Part shown: in pieces, positions 1 through 7,971 of the stretch | How positions within the stretch are numbered: the stretch's first letter is position 1 | Layout of the letters: each line of letters begins with the position of its first letter | NCBI GenBank assembly: GCA_000438155.1 | Contig: FR902980.1 | Coordinates: 1-64,000 of the forward strand | Length of the DNA: 64,000 nucleotides | Reading direction: 5' to 3' | Source of the DNA: Firmicutes bacterium CAG:95 | GTDB taxonomy: Bacteria > Bacillota > Clostridia > Lachnospirales > Lachnospiraceae | Program-made: the position numbers and the translations under genes | Notes under the pieces: model-generated | The model's database searches: none | What the model was told of the DNA's origin: nothing | The model's input: the letters and a program-made list of their open reading frames with translations, nothing else

Positions 1-75
1 GCTTATGAATGGGCATGGCTGAACTGTTACATACGCTACATAAATGAAGAGAAAGAGAAAAGAATATGGACTTAA
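1..75 (+). CDS. 3' end of an unidentified upstream gene (partial)
   Basis: Frame 1 is open from the first base to TAA at 73-75, and the other two forward frames are closed within 25 bases. The 24 visible residues (ending NEEKEKRIWT) are too few to assign a family. The reading frame overlaps the pheA start by 10 bases, as expected for tightly packed genes, which is why I think it is real. It could also be non-coding leader. Confidence 0.35.
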   Translation, partial: AYEWAWLNCYIRYINEEKEKRIWT

Positions 76-1193
76 CACAGTTACGCAAAGACATTGATGA
101 AATCGACCGGCAGCTTGTCGAACTGTATGAACAGAGAATGGACATCTGCAAAAGGGTCGCCGAATATAAAATTGAGAATCATAAGCCTGTTTTTGATAAG
201 CAGCGTGAAACAGAGAAGCTTCAGAAGGTCTGTGGGCTTGCCCGGAAAGAGGAGAACAGGAAAGGCGTGGAGGAGCTGTTTACGCAGCTGATGTCCCTAA
301 GCCGCAAGCTGCAGTATGGGATACTTTTAGAGCATGAGAAGAATGATATGTTTTCCTTTACGATCTGCAAAGAACTTGTGGATGAGCATACGAAGGTTAT
401 TTTTCAGGGAGCAGAGGGAGCCTATTCACAGCTTGCCATGGAACAGTTTTTCGGCAGGGAGATTGACTGTGATCATGTCGATACCTTCCGGGAAGCGATG
501 GAGTATGTTGCAGACGGAAAGGCCGATTTTGCCGTACTGCCGATCGAAAATTCCACAGTAGGAATTGTGAGTGAGATTTATGATCTTTTAGTAGAATTTG
601 AAAATGTCATTGTCGGAGAGCAGATTATTCCGATTAATCACTGCCTTTTGGGCGTTCCGGGGGCAGCACTTTCCGATATCCGGAAGGTTTATTCCCATCC
701 GCAGTCCCTGATGCAGACAGAGCAGTTTTTAAACACCCATCCGGACTGGGAGCAGATTAAAATGCAGAATAACGCCTTTGCGGCACGCAAGGTTTCGGAA
801 GACAACGATAAGACACAGGCAGCCATTGCCAGCGAATATTCGGCGAAGCGTTACGGACTTACCATCTTACAGCGCGGTATTCATCAGTGCAGTGATAATG
901 CAACCCGCTTTATCGTGATCAGCGGAAAGAAGATTTTCCTGGAAAAGGCACAGCGGATCAGCGTCTGCTTTGAACTGCCGCATGAAAGTGGTGCACTGTA
1001 TCATATTCTGTCCCATTTTATTTACAACAATCTGAATATGAGCCGGATCGAAAGCAGGCCTGTTAAGGATAAAGGGTTTGAGTACCGCTTTTTCATTGAC
1101 TGCAACGGCAATCTGAAGGATGCTGCTGTGCAGAATGCACTGCGGGGGTTAAAGGAGGAAGCATTGAACTTCCGGATACTTGGAAACTACTAA
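66..1193 (+). CDS. pheA: Bifunctional chorismate mutase / prephenate dehydratase
   Basis: A 375-residue P-protein that converts chorismate to prephenate and then to phenylpyruvate in phenylalanine synthesis (cytosolic). Residues 1-85 form an AroQ-type chorismate mutase helix bundle (MDLTQLRKDIDEIDRQLVEL). Residues about 110-285 are prephenate dehydratase, with GAEGAYSQLA, the PIENSTVG motif and the catalytic T-R-F triplet at 280-282. Residues about 297-370 are an ACT domain with the ESRP motif at 329-332, the usual site of phenylalanine feedback inhibition. Length and domain order match the bacterial bifunctional form. It is followed after 15 bases by the DUF815 ATPase. Phenylalanine control is inferred from the ACT domain. 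Confidence 0.96.
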   Translation: MDLTQLRKDIDEIDRQLVELYEQRMDICKRVAEYKIENHKPVFDKQRETEKLQKVCGLARKEENRKGVEELFTQLMSLSRKLQYGILLEHEKNDMFSFTICKELVDEHTKVIFQGAEGAYSQLAMEQFFGREIDCDHVDTFREAMEYVADGKADFAVLPIENSTVGIVSEIYDLLVEFENVIVGEQIIPINHCLLGVPGAALSDIRKVYSHPQSLMQTEQFLNTHPDWEQIKMQNNAFAARKVSEDNDKTQAAIASEYSAKRYGLTILQRGIHQCSDNATRFIVISGKKIFLEKAQRISVCFELPHESGALYHILSHFIYNNLNMSRIESRPVKDKGFEYRFFIDCNGNLKDAAVQNALRGLKEEALNFRILGNY

Positions 1194-1208
1194 GGAGAAG
1201 AAAGACCG

Positions 1209-2507
1209 ATGAGAGAACAGGAACTGATCGTATATAAGGATTTTGAGAAGGAGGAAGGAACCCTTCTTTTTGATATGGCATGGCTCATGGAGCACTATGA
1301 GGATGATTATTATAACCGGGAGGATCTTGCAGGACTTTTATATGACTGCATGCACCGGCTTCTGGAAATTGCCGGTAACCATGGATTTCACGGGAATCTC
1401 TGGCACTGCTATTTAAGTAATCTTCTGGTAAACAATGAAAACAGCTACAGCAGGGCCTGTGAGATTCGTGGGGAAGTGGAAGGGACCATTAACCAGGCAG
1501 TGCTGCATGATATTGTGATTTTTAAAGAATTTTTTGATTATGATTTTACGAAGATGACGGAAGCTTTACAGGTTCGGGACTTTTCACTGATTACGGATTA
1601 TGTTTCAAGTGATTCCGAGTCCAAGGTGTATAACAGCCGCATCCGTGAGCGGATCTGTTCCCTGGCTCAGAAGTTTGCAAGGAACCATACGCCGGAGGAG
1701 ATGAAGGCGACCCTTACGGAGTTTTATAAGGATTACGGGGTTGGCAGGTTCGGCCTGCATAAGGCATTCCGTGTGGTTCATGATGAGAATGGGGTGCAGA
1801 TTGTACCGATCCAGAATATTGCGCATGTGTACTTGAATGATCTCATCGGCTATGAAATCCCGAAGAAGAAGCTCATTGACAATACCGAGGCTTTTGTCGA
1901 AGGAAGAAAGGCTAACAACTGTCTGTTATTCGGCGATGCCGGTACCGGAAAATCATCCAGCATTAAGGGCATTGCGAATGAATATTACGATCAGGGACTG
2001 CGTATTATTGAAGTGTATAAGCATCAGTTCCAGGATCTGAATGATGTCATTACCCAGATCAAGAACCGGAATTACAAATTTATCATCTATATGGATGACT
2101 TAAGCTTTGAGGATTTTGAAATTGAGTACAAGTATCTGAAGGCGGTGATCGAAGGAGGTCTTGAAAAGAAGCCGAAGAATGTTTTGATCTATGCAACCTC
2201 GAACCGCAGACACCTGATTAAGGAAAGCTTTTCCGACAAGGATGACCGGAGAGAAGACCTGCATTCCGGAGATACCGTACAGGAAAAGCTGTCGCTCGTT
2301 TCCCGGTTTGGGGTAACCATTTTCTTTGCTGCTCCGGATAAAAAGCAGTTCCAGAACATTGTAAAGACTCTGGCAGACCGCTACGGCGTGCAGATGGCAG
2401 AAGAAGAGCTGCTGCTTGAAGCAAATAAATGGGAGCTTGCCCATGGCGGCTTATCCGGCCGGTGTGCCCAGCAGTTCATTGATTACATACTTGGAAAAAA
2501 GGAGTAA
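1209..2507 (+). CDS. DUF815-family AAA+ ATPase
   Basis: A 432-residue protein of the DUF815 AAA+ group (predicted ATPases, unknown substrate). The N-terminal 190 residues are helical and of no clear family. The P-loop is GDAGTGKSS at 242-250. A Walker B-like segment FIIYMDD lies at about 291-297, followed by a sensor-1-like stretch with YATSNRRHL. There is no membrane segment or signal peptide, so it should be cytosolic. An AAGGAG ribosome site overlaps the pheA stop codon, and the ppx start follows 7 bases after its own stop, so it is probably co-transcribed with pheA and ppx. Its molecular role is not known, and the neighbouring polyphosphate genes do not prove a link. Confidence 0.88.
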   Translation: MREQELIVYKDFEKEEGTLLFDMAWLMEHYEDDYYNREDLAGLLYDCMHRLLEIAGNHGFHGNLWHCYLSNLLVNNENSYSRACEIRGEVEGTINQAVLHDIVIFKEFFDYDFTKMTEALQVRDFSLITDYVSSDSESKVYNSRIRERICSLAQKFARNHTPEEMKATLTEFYKDYGVGRFGLHKAFRVVHDENGVQIVPIQNIAHVYLNDLIGYEIPKKKLIDNTEAFVEGRKANNCLLFGDAGTGKSSSIKGIANEYYDQGLRIIEVYKHQFQDLNDVITQIKNRNYKFIIYMDDLSFEDFEIEYKYLKAVIEGGLEKKPKNVLIYATSNRRHLIKESFSDKDDRREDLHSGDTVQEKLSLVSRFGVTIFFAAPDKKQFQNIVKTLADRYGVQMAEEELLLEANKWELAHGGLSGRCAQQFIDYILGKKE

Positions 2508-2513
2508 AATACC

Positions 2514-4067
2514 ATGGCAGTAAAGACCTTTGCGGCGATTGATATCGGTTCTTATGAGCTTTCCATGAAGATTTTTGAGGTCTCGAAGAAGAATGGAATG
2601 AGGCAGATCGATCATATCCGGTACAGCATTGATATGGGGACGGAAAGCTATACGACCGGGAAATTAAGCTTTGAACGTGTGGATGAGCTGTGTATGATCC
2701 TGCATGAGTTTTCGGATATTATGAAGACCTATCAGGTGACCGATTATAAGGCGTACGGAACAAGCGCGATCCGTGAAAGTAAGAACCGGGCAATTCTGAC
2801 CGATCAGGTACGGCTGCGTACCGGAATTGAGATGGATATTTTAAGCAATTCCGAGCAGCGGTTTCTGGATTATAAGTCCATTGCCTTACAGGGGCAGCAG
2901 TTTGATGAAATTATTGAAAAGGGAACCGCCATTGTGGACATTGGTGGCGGCAGTATCCAGATTTCCCTGTTTGATAAGGATACGCTGGTTTCCACACAGA
3001 ACCTGAAGCTTGGTGTACTGCGCCTGCGGGAGAGCATGAATTTCCTGAATGCATCTTTAAGCCAGTACCAGAATTTAATCGGAGAGATTGTGGAATCCCA
3101 GCTTTCTGTTTATAAAAAGCTGTATCTGAAGGATCGTGTGATCGAGAATCTGATTATTGTCGATGATTATATTTCCCGTCTGATCCGGCACTATTACCGG
3201 AAGGAAGGAAAGGGAGATATCACGACCAGGGAGCAGATTGAAGAGTTTATGGAAAAGAGCCGGATGAAAAGCACGCTTGAGCTTTCGAGGCTTCTTGATA
3301 TGCCGGAGGAGGATATGCCGGCGCTTTATATTTCACTTCTTATGGTACACCGGATTATGGAGGATACCGGAGCCAAAACGATCTGGGCACCGGGTGTGAC
3401 ACTTTGTGACGGTATTGCTTATGAATATGCGGAACGCAATAACCTGCTTCCGGTATCCCACGATTTTGAAAAGGACATCATTGCCTGTGCAAAGTCGATC
3501 AGCAAGCGGTATCAGGGAAGTAAGAAGCGCAGTGAAACCCTGGAGCAGATTGCGTTACGGATTTTCGACAGCATGAAGAAGGTACACGGCTTATCGAAAC
3601 GTGACCGGCTGCTTTTACAGATTGCAACCATTCTTCATGATTGCGGGAAGTATATCAGTATGGTAGAGCTGGGCGAATGTTCCTACCGGATTATCATGGC
3701 AACGGAAATTATCGGACTGTCGCATCTGGAACGTGAAATCGTAGCGAATGTAGTCAAGTACAACCACATTCCGTTTGACTATTATGAACAGATGGAAAAG
3801 ACCACAAGCATGGATAAGGAATCCTACTTACGGATGACAAAGCTTCTTGCCATGCTTCGGCTGGCAAACGGACTTGACCGGAGCCATAAGCAGAAGTTTA
3901 AGAATATCAGGATTCTTCCGAAGGAGGAACAGCTCCTCATTACCGTGGAAACAAATGAGGACATTACCTTGGAGCGGGGACTTTTCGGACACCGGGCAGA
4001 GTTCTTTACCGAAGTGTTTAATATCCGGCCGGTCATCCGGCAGAAGAGAACCCTGGATAAATTGTAA
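2514..4067 (+). CDS. ppx: Ppx/GppA exopolyphosphatase with C-terminal HD domain
   Basis: A 517-residue member of the Ppx/GppA phosphatase family, which removes terminal phosphate from polyphosphate or from pppGpp. The actin-like fold is marked by AAIDIGSYELSMKIFEV at the N-terminus, GTSAIRESKN near residue 83, and the phosphate-binding DIGGGSIQISLF near 143. Residues about 320-500 form an HD domain (ILHDCGKYISM), as in long bacterial Ppx proteins. The gene lies 7 bases after the DUF815 gene and 107 bases before ppk. Pairing with polyphosphate kinase favours polyphosphate over pppGpp as the main substrate, which is an inference. The 107-base gap to ppk holds only a weak promoter-like sequence near 4112-4139. 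Confidence 0.93.
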   Translation: MAVKTFAAIDIGSYELSMKIFEVSKKNGMRQIDHIRYSIDMGTESYTTGKLSFERVDELCMILHEFSDIMKTYQVTDYKAYGTSAIRESKNRAILTDQVRLRTGIEMDILSNSEQRFLDYKSIALQGQQFDEIIEKGTAIVDIGGGSIQISLFDKDTLVSTQNLKLGVLRLRESMNFLNASLSQYQNLIGEIVESQLSVYKKLYLKDRVIENLIIVDDYISRLIRHYYRKEGKGDITTREQIEEFMEKSRMKSTLELSRLLDMPEEDMPALYISLLMVHRIMEDTGAKTIWAPGVTLCDGIAYEYAERNNLLPVSHDFEKDIIACAKSISKRYQGSKKRSETLEQIALRIFDSMKKVHGLSKRDRLLLQIATILHDCGKYISMVELGECSYRIIMATEIIGLSHLEREIVANVVKYNHIPFDYYEQMEKTTSMDKESYLRMTKLLAMLRLANGLDRSHKQKFKNIRILPKEEQLLITVETNEDITLERGLFGHRAEFFTEVFNIRPVIRQKRTLDKL

Positions 4068-4174
4068 TTATCCAGAGCTATGCAGATCATGGCAATATGG
4101 ACATAGAATTCTTGCATTCCTATGGATATTTGACATGATTTAGAGAGAGAAGAGAAAGGGCATTAGTATAAAAA

Positions 4175-6307
4175 ATGGGAAAACTAAAATACGATAATCC
4201 TGAATATTATGTAAACCGGGAATTGAGCTGGCTTCTGTTTGACCGCAGAGTCATGAGTGAGGCAAAGGACAAGAATAATCCATTATTTGAACGTTTGAAA
4301 TTCCTGAGCATCACCTCCTCCAATCTGGATGAATTCTTCATGGTACGTGTGGCGTCCTTAAAGGATATGGTAAATGCCGGTTATGACAAGAAGGACATTG
4401 CGGGAATGACACCGAAGGAGCAGCTAAAGCAGATTACGAAACAGACGCATGACCTGGTGGAAGAGCAGTACCGGATTTATAATCATTCGCTGCTTCCCCA
4501 GCTTAAGATAAACGGAGTACGTGTTATAAAGGAGCATGAGCAGTTAAGTGAAGCAGAAGCAGAGTATGTGGACCGTTATTATGAAGAGAATATTTATCCG
4601 GTACTGACGCCAATGGCGGTAGATTCGTCCAGACCGTTTCCTTTGATCCGGAATAAGTCACTTAATATCGGGGCACTCGTCCGGAAGAAGGACGGAGGAG
4701 AAATTCTGGAATTCGCAACGGTTCAGGTGCCGAGTGTCCTTCCAAGAATTATTGAGCTCCCGGGCGAAGAGGGGGAGCGGCTCCTCATTCCCCTTGAAGA
4801 AGTCATTGAGCGGAATATAGAGAAGCTGTTCCTGAATTATGAGATTGTCTGTGCGCATCCGTTCCGTATTATGAGAAATGCGGATCTTACGATTGAAGAG
4901 GATGAAGCGGAGGATCTGTTAAAGGAAATCGAAAAGCAGCTCAAAAAGCGTCAGTGGGGTCAGGCAATCCGTCTGGAAGTAGAGAAGGGAATGGACGATC
5001 GTCTGTTAGAGATCATTGAGCGGGAGCTGAACATCGAAAAGCAGGATGTATATGAAATTGACGGACCCTTAGATCTTACCTTTTTAATGAAGATGTACGG
5101 ACTTGAGGGCTTCGACCACTTAAAGGAGAAGTCCTATCCGAAGCCACAGCCTGTACCGGAGCTTCCGGCAGACTGTAATATTTTTGATCAGATTAAAAAG
5201 CAGGATATCCTGCTTTTCCACCCTTACGAAACCTTTACACCGGTGGTGGATTTCATCCGTCAGGCAGCAAGGGATAAAGAGGTGCTTGCCATCAAGCAGA
5301 CGCTCTACCGTGTGAGCGGCAATTCACCGATTATCGCAGCACTTGCCCAGGCGGCAGAAAACGGCAAGCAGGTTTCGGTGCTTGTGGAACTAAAGGCACG
5401 TTTTGATGAAGAGAATAACATCGTATGGGCGAAGATGTTAGAGAAGGCCGGCTGCCATGTCATCTATGGTCTTGTCGGATTAAAGACCCACAGCAAGATC
5501 ACGCTTGTGGTACGTCGTGAAGAAGACGGTATCCGCAGATATGTGCATTTGGGAACCGGTAACTATAATGATGCGACCGCAAAGCTTTATACAGATATGG
5601 GACTGCTTACCTGCAACCCTTCCATCGGGGAGGATGCAACCGCCGTATTCAATATGCTTTCCGGCTATTCTGAGCCGTTAAGCTGGAATAAGCTATCCCT
5701 TGCACCACTGTGGTTAAAGGATCGTTTCCTTTATCTCATCGAGAGGGAAATGAAGCATGCCAAAGCCGGTGAAAAAGGACATATCATTGCCAAGGTAAAC
5801 AGCCTTTGCGATAAGGACATTATTGCAGCCCTCTATGAAGCGGCGGAAGCCGGCGTGAAGATTGACCTGATCGTGCGTGGAATCTGCTGTGTCCGTGTGG
5901 GGCTGCCGGGGATCGGAGACCGGATCAGTGTCCGTTCCATTGTGGGTAATTTCCTCGAACACAGCCGGATCTTTTATTTTGAAAATGATGGCAAGCCGGA
6001 GTTTTACTGTGCAAGTGCAGACTGGATGCCGAGAAACCTGGAACGTCGTGTGGAAATCATGTTCCCGGTAGAAAAGCCGGAGCTTCAGAAGCGGCTTATG
6101 GATATTCTGTCCATACAGCTTCGTGATACCGAAAAGGCACATTTACTTACTCCGGAAGGAACCTATGAGAAGGTGGATAAGAGAGGAAAGGGCTCTTACA
6201 ATTCACAGCTGATTTTCGGACAGATGGCAGTAGAGCGGGTGAAGGAACAGGAAAAATTAATCAATAACAGAGTATTTATCCCGGAGAAAGGGATCGAGGA
6301 GGTATAA
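4175..6307 (+). CDS. ppk: Polyphosphate kinase 1
   Basis: A 710-residue PPK1 that reversibly transfers ATP gamma-phosphate onto polyphosphate. The N-terminal domain opens with the family signature YVNRELSWLLFDRRV. The PLD-like catalytic domains contain GLKTHSKITLV with the autophosphorylated histidine at residue 439, and the second signature CASADWMPRNLERRVEIMFP. The length is typical. The ribosome site AAAGGG at 4155-4160 is 14 bases from the ATG, longer than ideal, but the N-terminus fits the family. The small acidic gene begins 2 bases after the stop, so the two should be translationally linked. Confidence 0.97.
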   Translation: MGKLKYDNPEYYVNRELSWLLFDRRVMSEAKDKNNPLFERLKFLSITSSNLDEFFMVRVASLKDMVNAGYDKKDIAGMTPKEQLKQITKQTHDLVEEQYRIYNHSLLPQLKINGVRVIKEHEQLSEAEAEYVDRYYEENIYPVLTPMAVDSSRPFPLIRNKSLNIGALVRKKDGGEILEFATVQVPSVLPRIIELPGEEGERLLIPLEEVIERNIEKLFLNYEIVCAHPFRIMRNADLTIEEDEAEDLLKEIEKQLKKRQWGQAIRLEVEKGMDDRLLEIIERELNIEKQDVYEIDGPLDLTFLMKMYGLEGFDHLKEKSYPKPQPVPELPADCNIFDQIKKQDILLFHPYETFTPVVDFIRQAARDKEVLAIKQTLYRVSGNSPIIAALAQAAENGKQVSVLVELKARFDEENNIVWAKMLEKAGCHVIYGLVGLKTHSKITLVVRREEDGIRRYVHLGTGNYNDATAKLYTDMGLLTCNPSIGEDATAVFNMLSGYSEPLSWNKLSLAPLWLKDRFLYLIEREMKHAKAGEKGHIIAKVNSLCDKDIIAALYEAAEAGVKIDLIVRGICCVRVGLPGIGDRISVRSIVGNFLEHSRIFYFENDGKPEFYCASADWMPRNLERRVEIMFPVEKPELQKRLMDILSIQLRDTEKAHLLTPEGTYEKVDKRGKGSYNSQLIFGQMAVERVKEQEKLINNRVFIPEKGIEEV

Positions 6308-6309
6308 CG

Positions 6310-6573
6310 ATGCAATATGATGATGCAGTATTACAGTGTTTTCTGGAAAATCAGGAGCAGCTTTTCCCGGAGGGGGATGTGGTGTCTTCTTTGGAAGAAG
6401 CGGAAGAGTTTCTTGAGGAGAATTTTGCAGTGGTCGTGAATTCCCTGCGTGAAGTCTGGGACTTCTTTGAAGAAGAGGGCATCGATATGGATGGTGCAGA
6501 TGAAGATGAAATCCTCAATGCGGATGAAGTGTTCGAAATCGGAGACGGCAGATATCTGATTATTGAGGGCTGA
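6310..6573 (+). CDS. Small acidic protein of unknown function
   Basis: An 87-residue protein beginning 2 bases after the ppk stop, with GAGGTATAACG (including the ppk stop) as its ribosome region. About one third of residues are Asp or Glu, and there are only three Arg and no Lys, so it is strongly acidic. It has no signal peptide, membrane segment or cysteine pair. The sequence is helical in the middle (SSLEEAEEFLEENF) and ends with GDGRYLIIEG. I do not recognise the family. Its position as the last gene of the polyphosphate cluster suggests a ppk-associated role, but that is inference only. Confidence 0.75.
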   Translation: MQYDDAVLQCFLENQEQLFPEGDVVSSLEEAEEFLEENFAVVVNSLREVWDFFEEEGIDMDGADEDEILNADEVFEIGDGRYLIIEG

Positions 6574-6598
6574 TACTACGGTTGAAAGAATGGTCTGG

Positions 6599-6659
6599 TA
6601 TTGCTGCAGAATAGCAATAATTGATTAGCATAAGCCGGTTTTCGAAGAGAAAGAAAACC
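6599..6659 (+). other. Two small hairpins in the gap before the GH8 gene
   Basis: Hairpin 1 pairs TATTGCT (6599-6605) with AGCAATA (6613-6619). Hairpin 2 pairs GGTTTTC (6637-6643) with GAAAACC (6653-6659) across a purine-rich loop. Neither has a long U-tract, so they are weak terminators at best for the ppk operon. Hairpin 2 ends next to the presumed -35 of the GH8 promoter and could instead be an operator. Confidence 0.4.
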
Positions 6660-6689
6660 TTGTTTGTGTGTATACTTTGTGTGTATACT
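6660..6689 (+). promoter_or_regulatory. Promoter within a 13-bp tandem repeat
   Basis: Two adjacent perfect copies of TTTGTGTGTATAC occupy 6663-6675 and 6676-6688. Each carries a TATACT-like -10 element. The best pairing is TTGTTT (6660-6665), an 18-base spacer and TATACT (6684-6689), about 40 bases before the GH8 start. The duplication places two -10 candidates 13 bases apart, so the -10 actually used is uncertain. Confidence 0.5.
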
Positions 6690-6728
6690 TAAGGTACGAT
6701 GTATTTATCACAAAGGAGGTTTTTATTT

Positions 6729-7894
6729 ATGGCAGCTTTTGAAACGAAACAATACCGCAATTTATTTTCCCTGATCGGAAAAGAGGATCAGGAAATAAAT
6801 AACCGTCTGAATGAAATTTTTGAAACGTTCTTTTACGGAAGTGAGGAAGAGCGGATTTACCATCCGGCGGGGGAAGATATGGGATATCTGGAGGATACCG
6901 GAAATCATGATGCAAGGACAGAAGGCATGTCTTATGGTATGATGATCTGTGTCCAGATGGATAAGAAGGAAGAGTTTGACCGTATCTGGAAATGGGCATG
7001 CACTTATATGTGGATGGAAGAGGGAGAAAGCGAAGCTATTTTGCGTGGTCCTGCGGACTTGACGGGACACGTAATGCCAATGGAGCAGCTCCGGATGGGG
7101 AAGAATTCTTTGCCATGGCACTGTTTTTTGCCTCTCACCGCTGGGGTGACGGGGAAGGGATTTACTGCTATTCCGGGCAGGCAAGGAAGATCTTAAGAGC
7201 CTGTATCCATAAGGGAGAGAACGGAAGACCGGGCTATCCTATGTGGAATCATGAAAACAGGCAGATTTTATTTGTGCCGGGAAGTGATTTTACCGATCCT
7301 TCCTACCACCTGCCGCACTTTTATGAACTGTTTGCACTGTGGGCAGATGAGGAAGACCGGTTGTTCTTTAAAGAGGCTGCAAAGGTAAGCCGGAAATATC
7401 TGGCAAAGGCCTGCCACCCAAAGACCGGAATGAGTGCCGAGTATGCCGAGTTTGACGGTCAGCCCATGAGCCGCCCGTTACCGTGGACAACTGATCGACA
7501 TGACTGGTTTTTCAGTGATGCGTACCGTACCGTGGCAAATATCGGACTGGATTATGAATGGTTTGGAATCGATGAAGGACAATATGAAGCACCGGAAAAG
7601 CTGTTACGGTTTCTGGATGCACGGTGGGACGAGGATCCCTTCGAAATCTATGAGGTGGATGGAACAAGTCTTCATGAACCGGCTCTTCATCCGGTCGGAT
7701 TACAGGTTACTACTACACAGGGAATTCTTTCCGTTCTTGGACGGACGAAGGATGAAGAAAGTATCCAGATTGCAAAAAAGTGGCTGGAGGAATTCTTCCG
7801 GATGCCTCTAAGGGAAGGTGACCGGAGATATTATGATAATTGCCTGTATTTCTTTGCATTCCTTGCATTGAGTGGCAATTACCGGATCTGGTAG
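6729..7894 (+). pseudogene. GH8 reducing-end xylose-releasing exo-oligoxylanase, frameshifted
   Basis: The two reading frames together form one glycoside hydrolase family 8 protein of the Rex type (reducing-end xylose-releasing exo-oligoxylanase, as in Bacillus halodurans). These enzymes trim xylo-oligosaccharides in the cytosol, and there is no signal peptide here. The start is ATG 6729, 9 bases after AAGGAGG. The first frame gives GNHDARTEGMSYGMM, with the expected acid Glu at residue 65, and runs off family sequence after GESE. From about 7036 the family continues in another frame as SYFAWSCGLDGT, then PDGEEFFAMALFFASHRWGD and FSDAYRTVANIG, and ends LSGNYRIW. Restoring one G at about 7035 (GAAGC to GAAGGC) recovers EGYFAW and a full protein of about 388 residues. 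No slippery heptamer is visible, so this is a broken gene or a one-base sequence error. Confidence 0.85.
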
Positions 7895-7971
7895 GAGAAA
7901 TCGTGCAGAATTAATACGGTATATGGAAAATATGAAGTAAGGAATCAGAAAAAACAAGGGGGAAGCAGCAG

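Noticed and set aside
7015..7045. Programmed frameshift in the GH8 gene
   Set aside because: No slippery heptamer, stop-adjacent shift site or downstream stimulator is visible. A single missing base explains the data.
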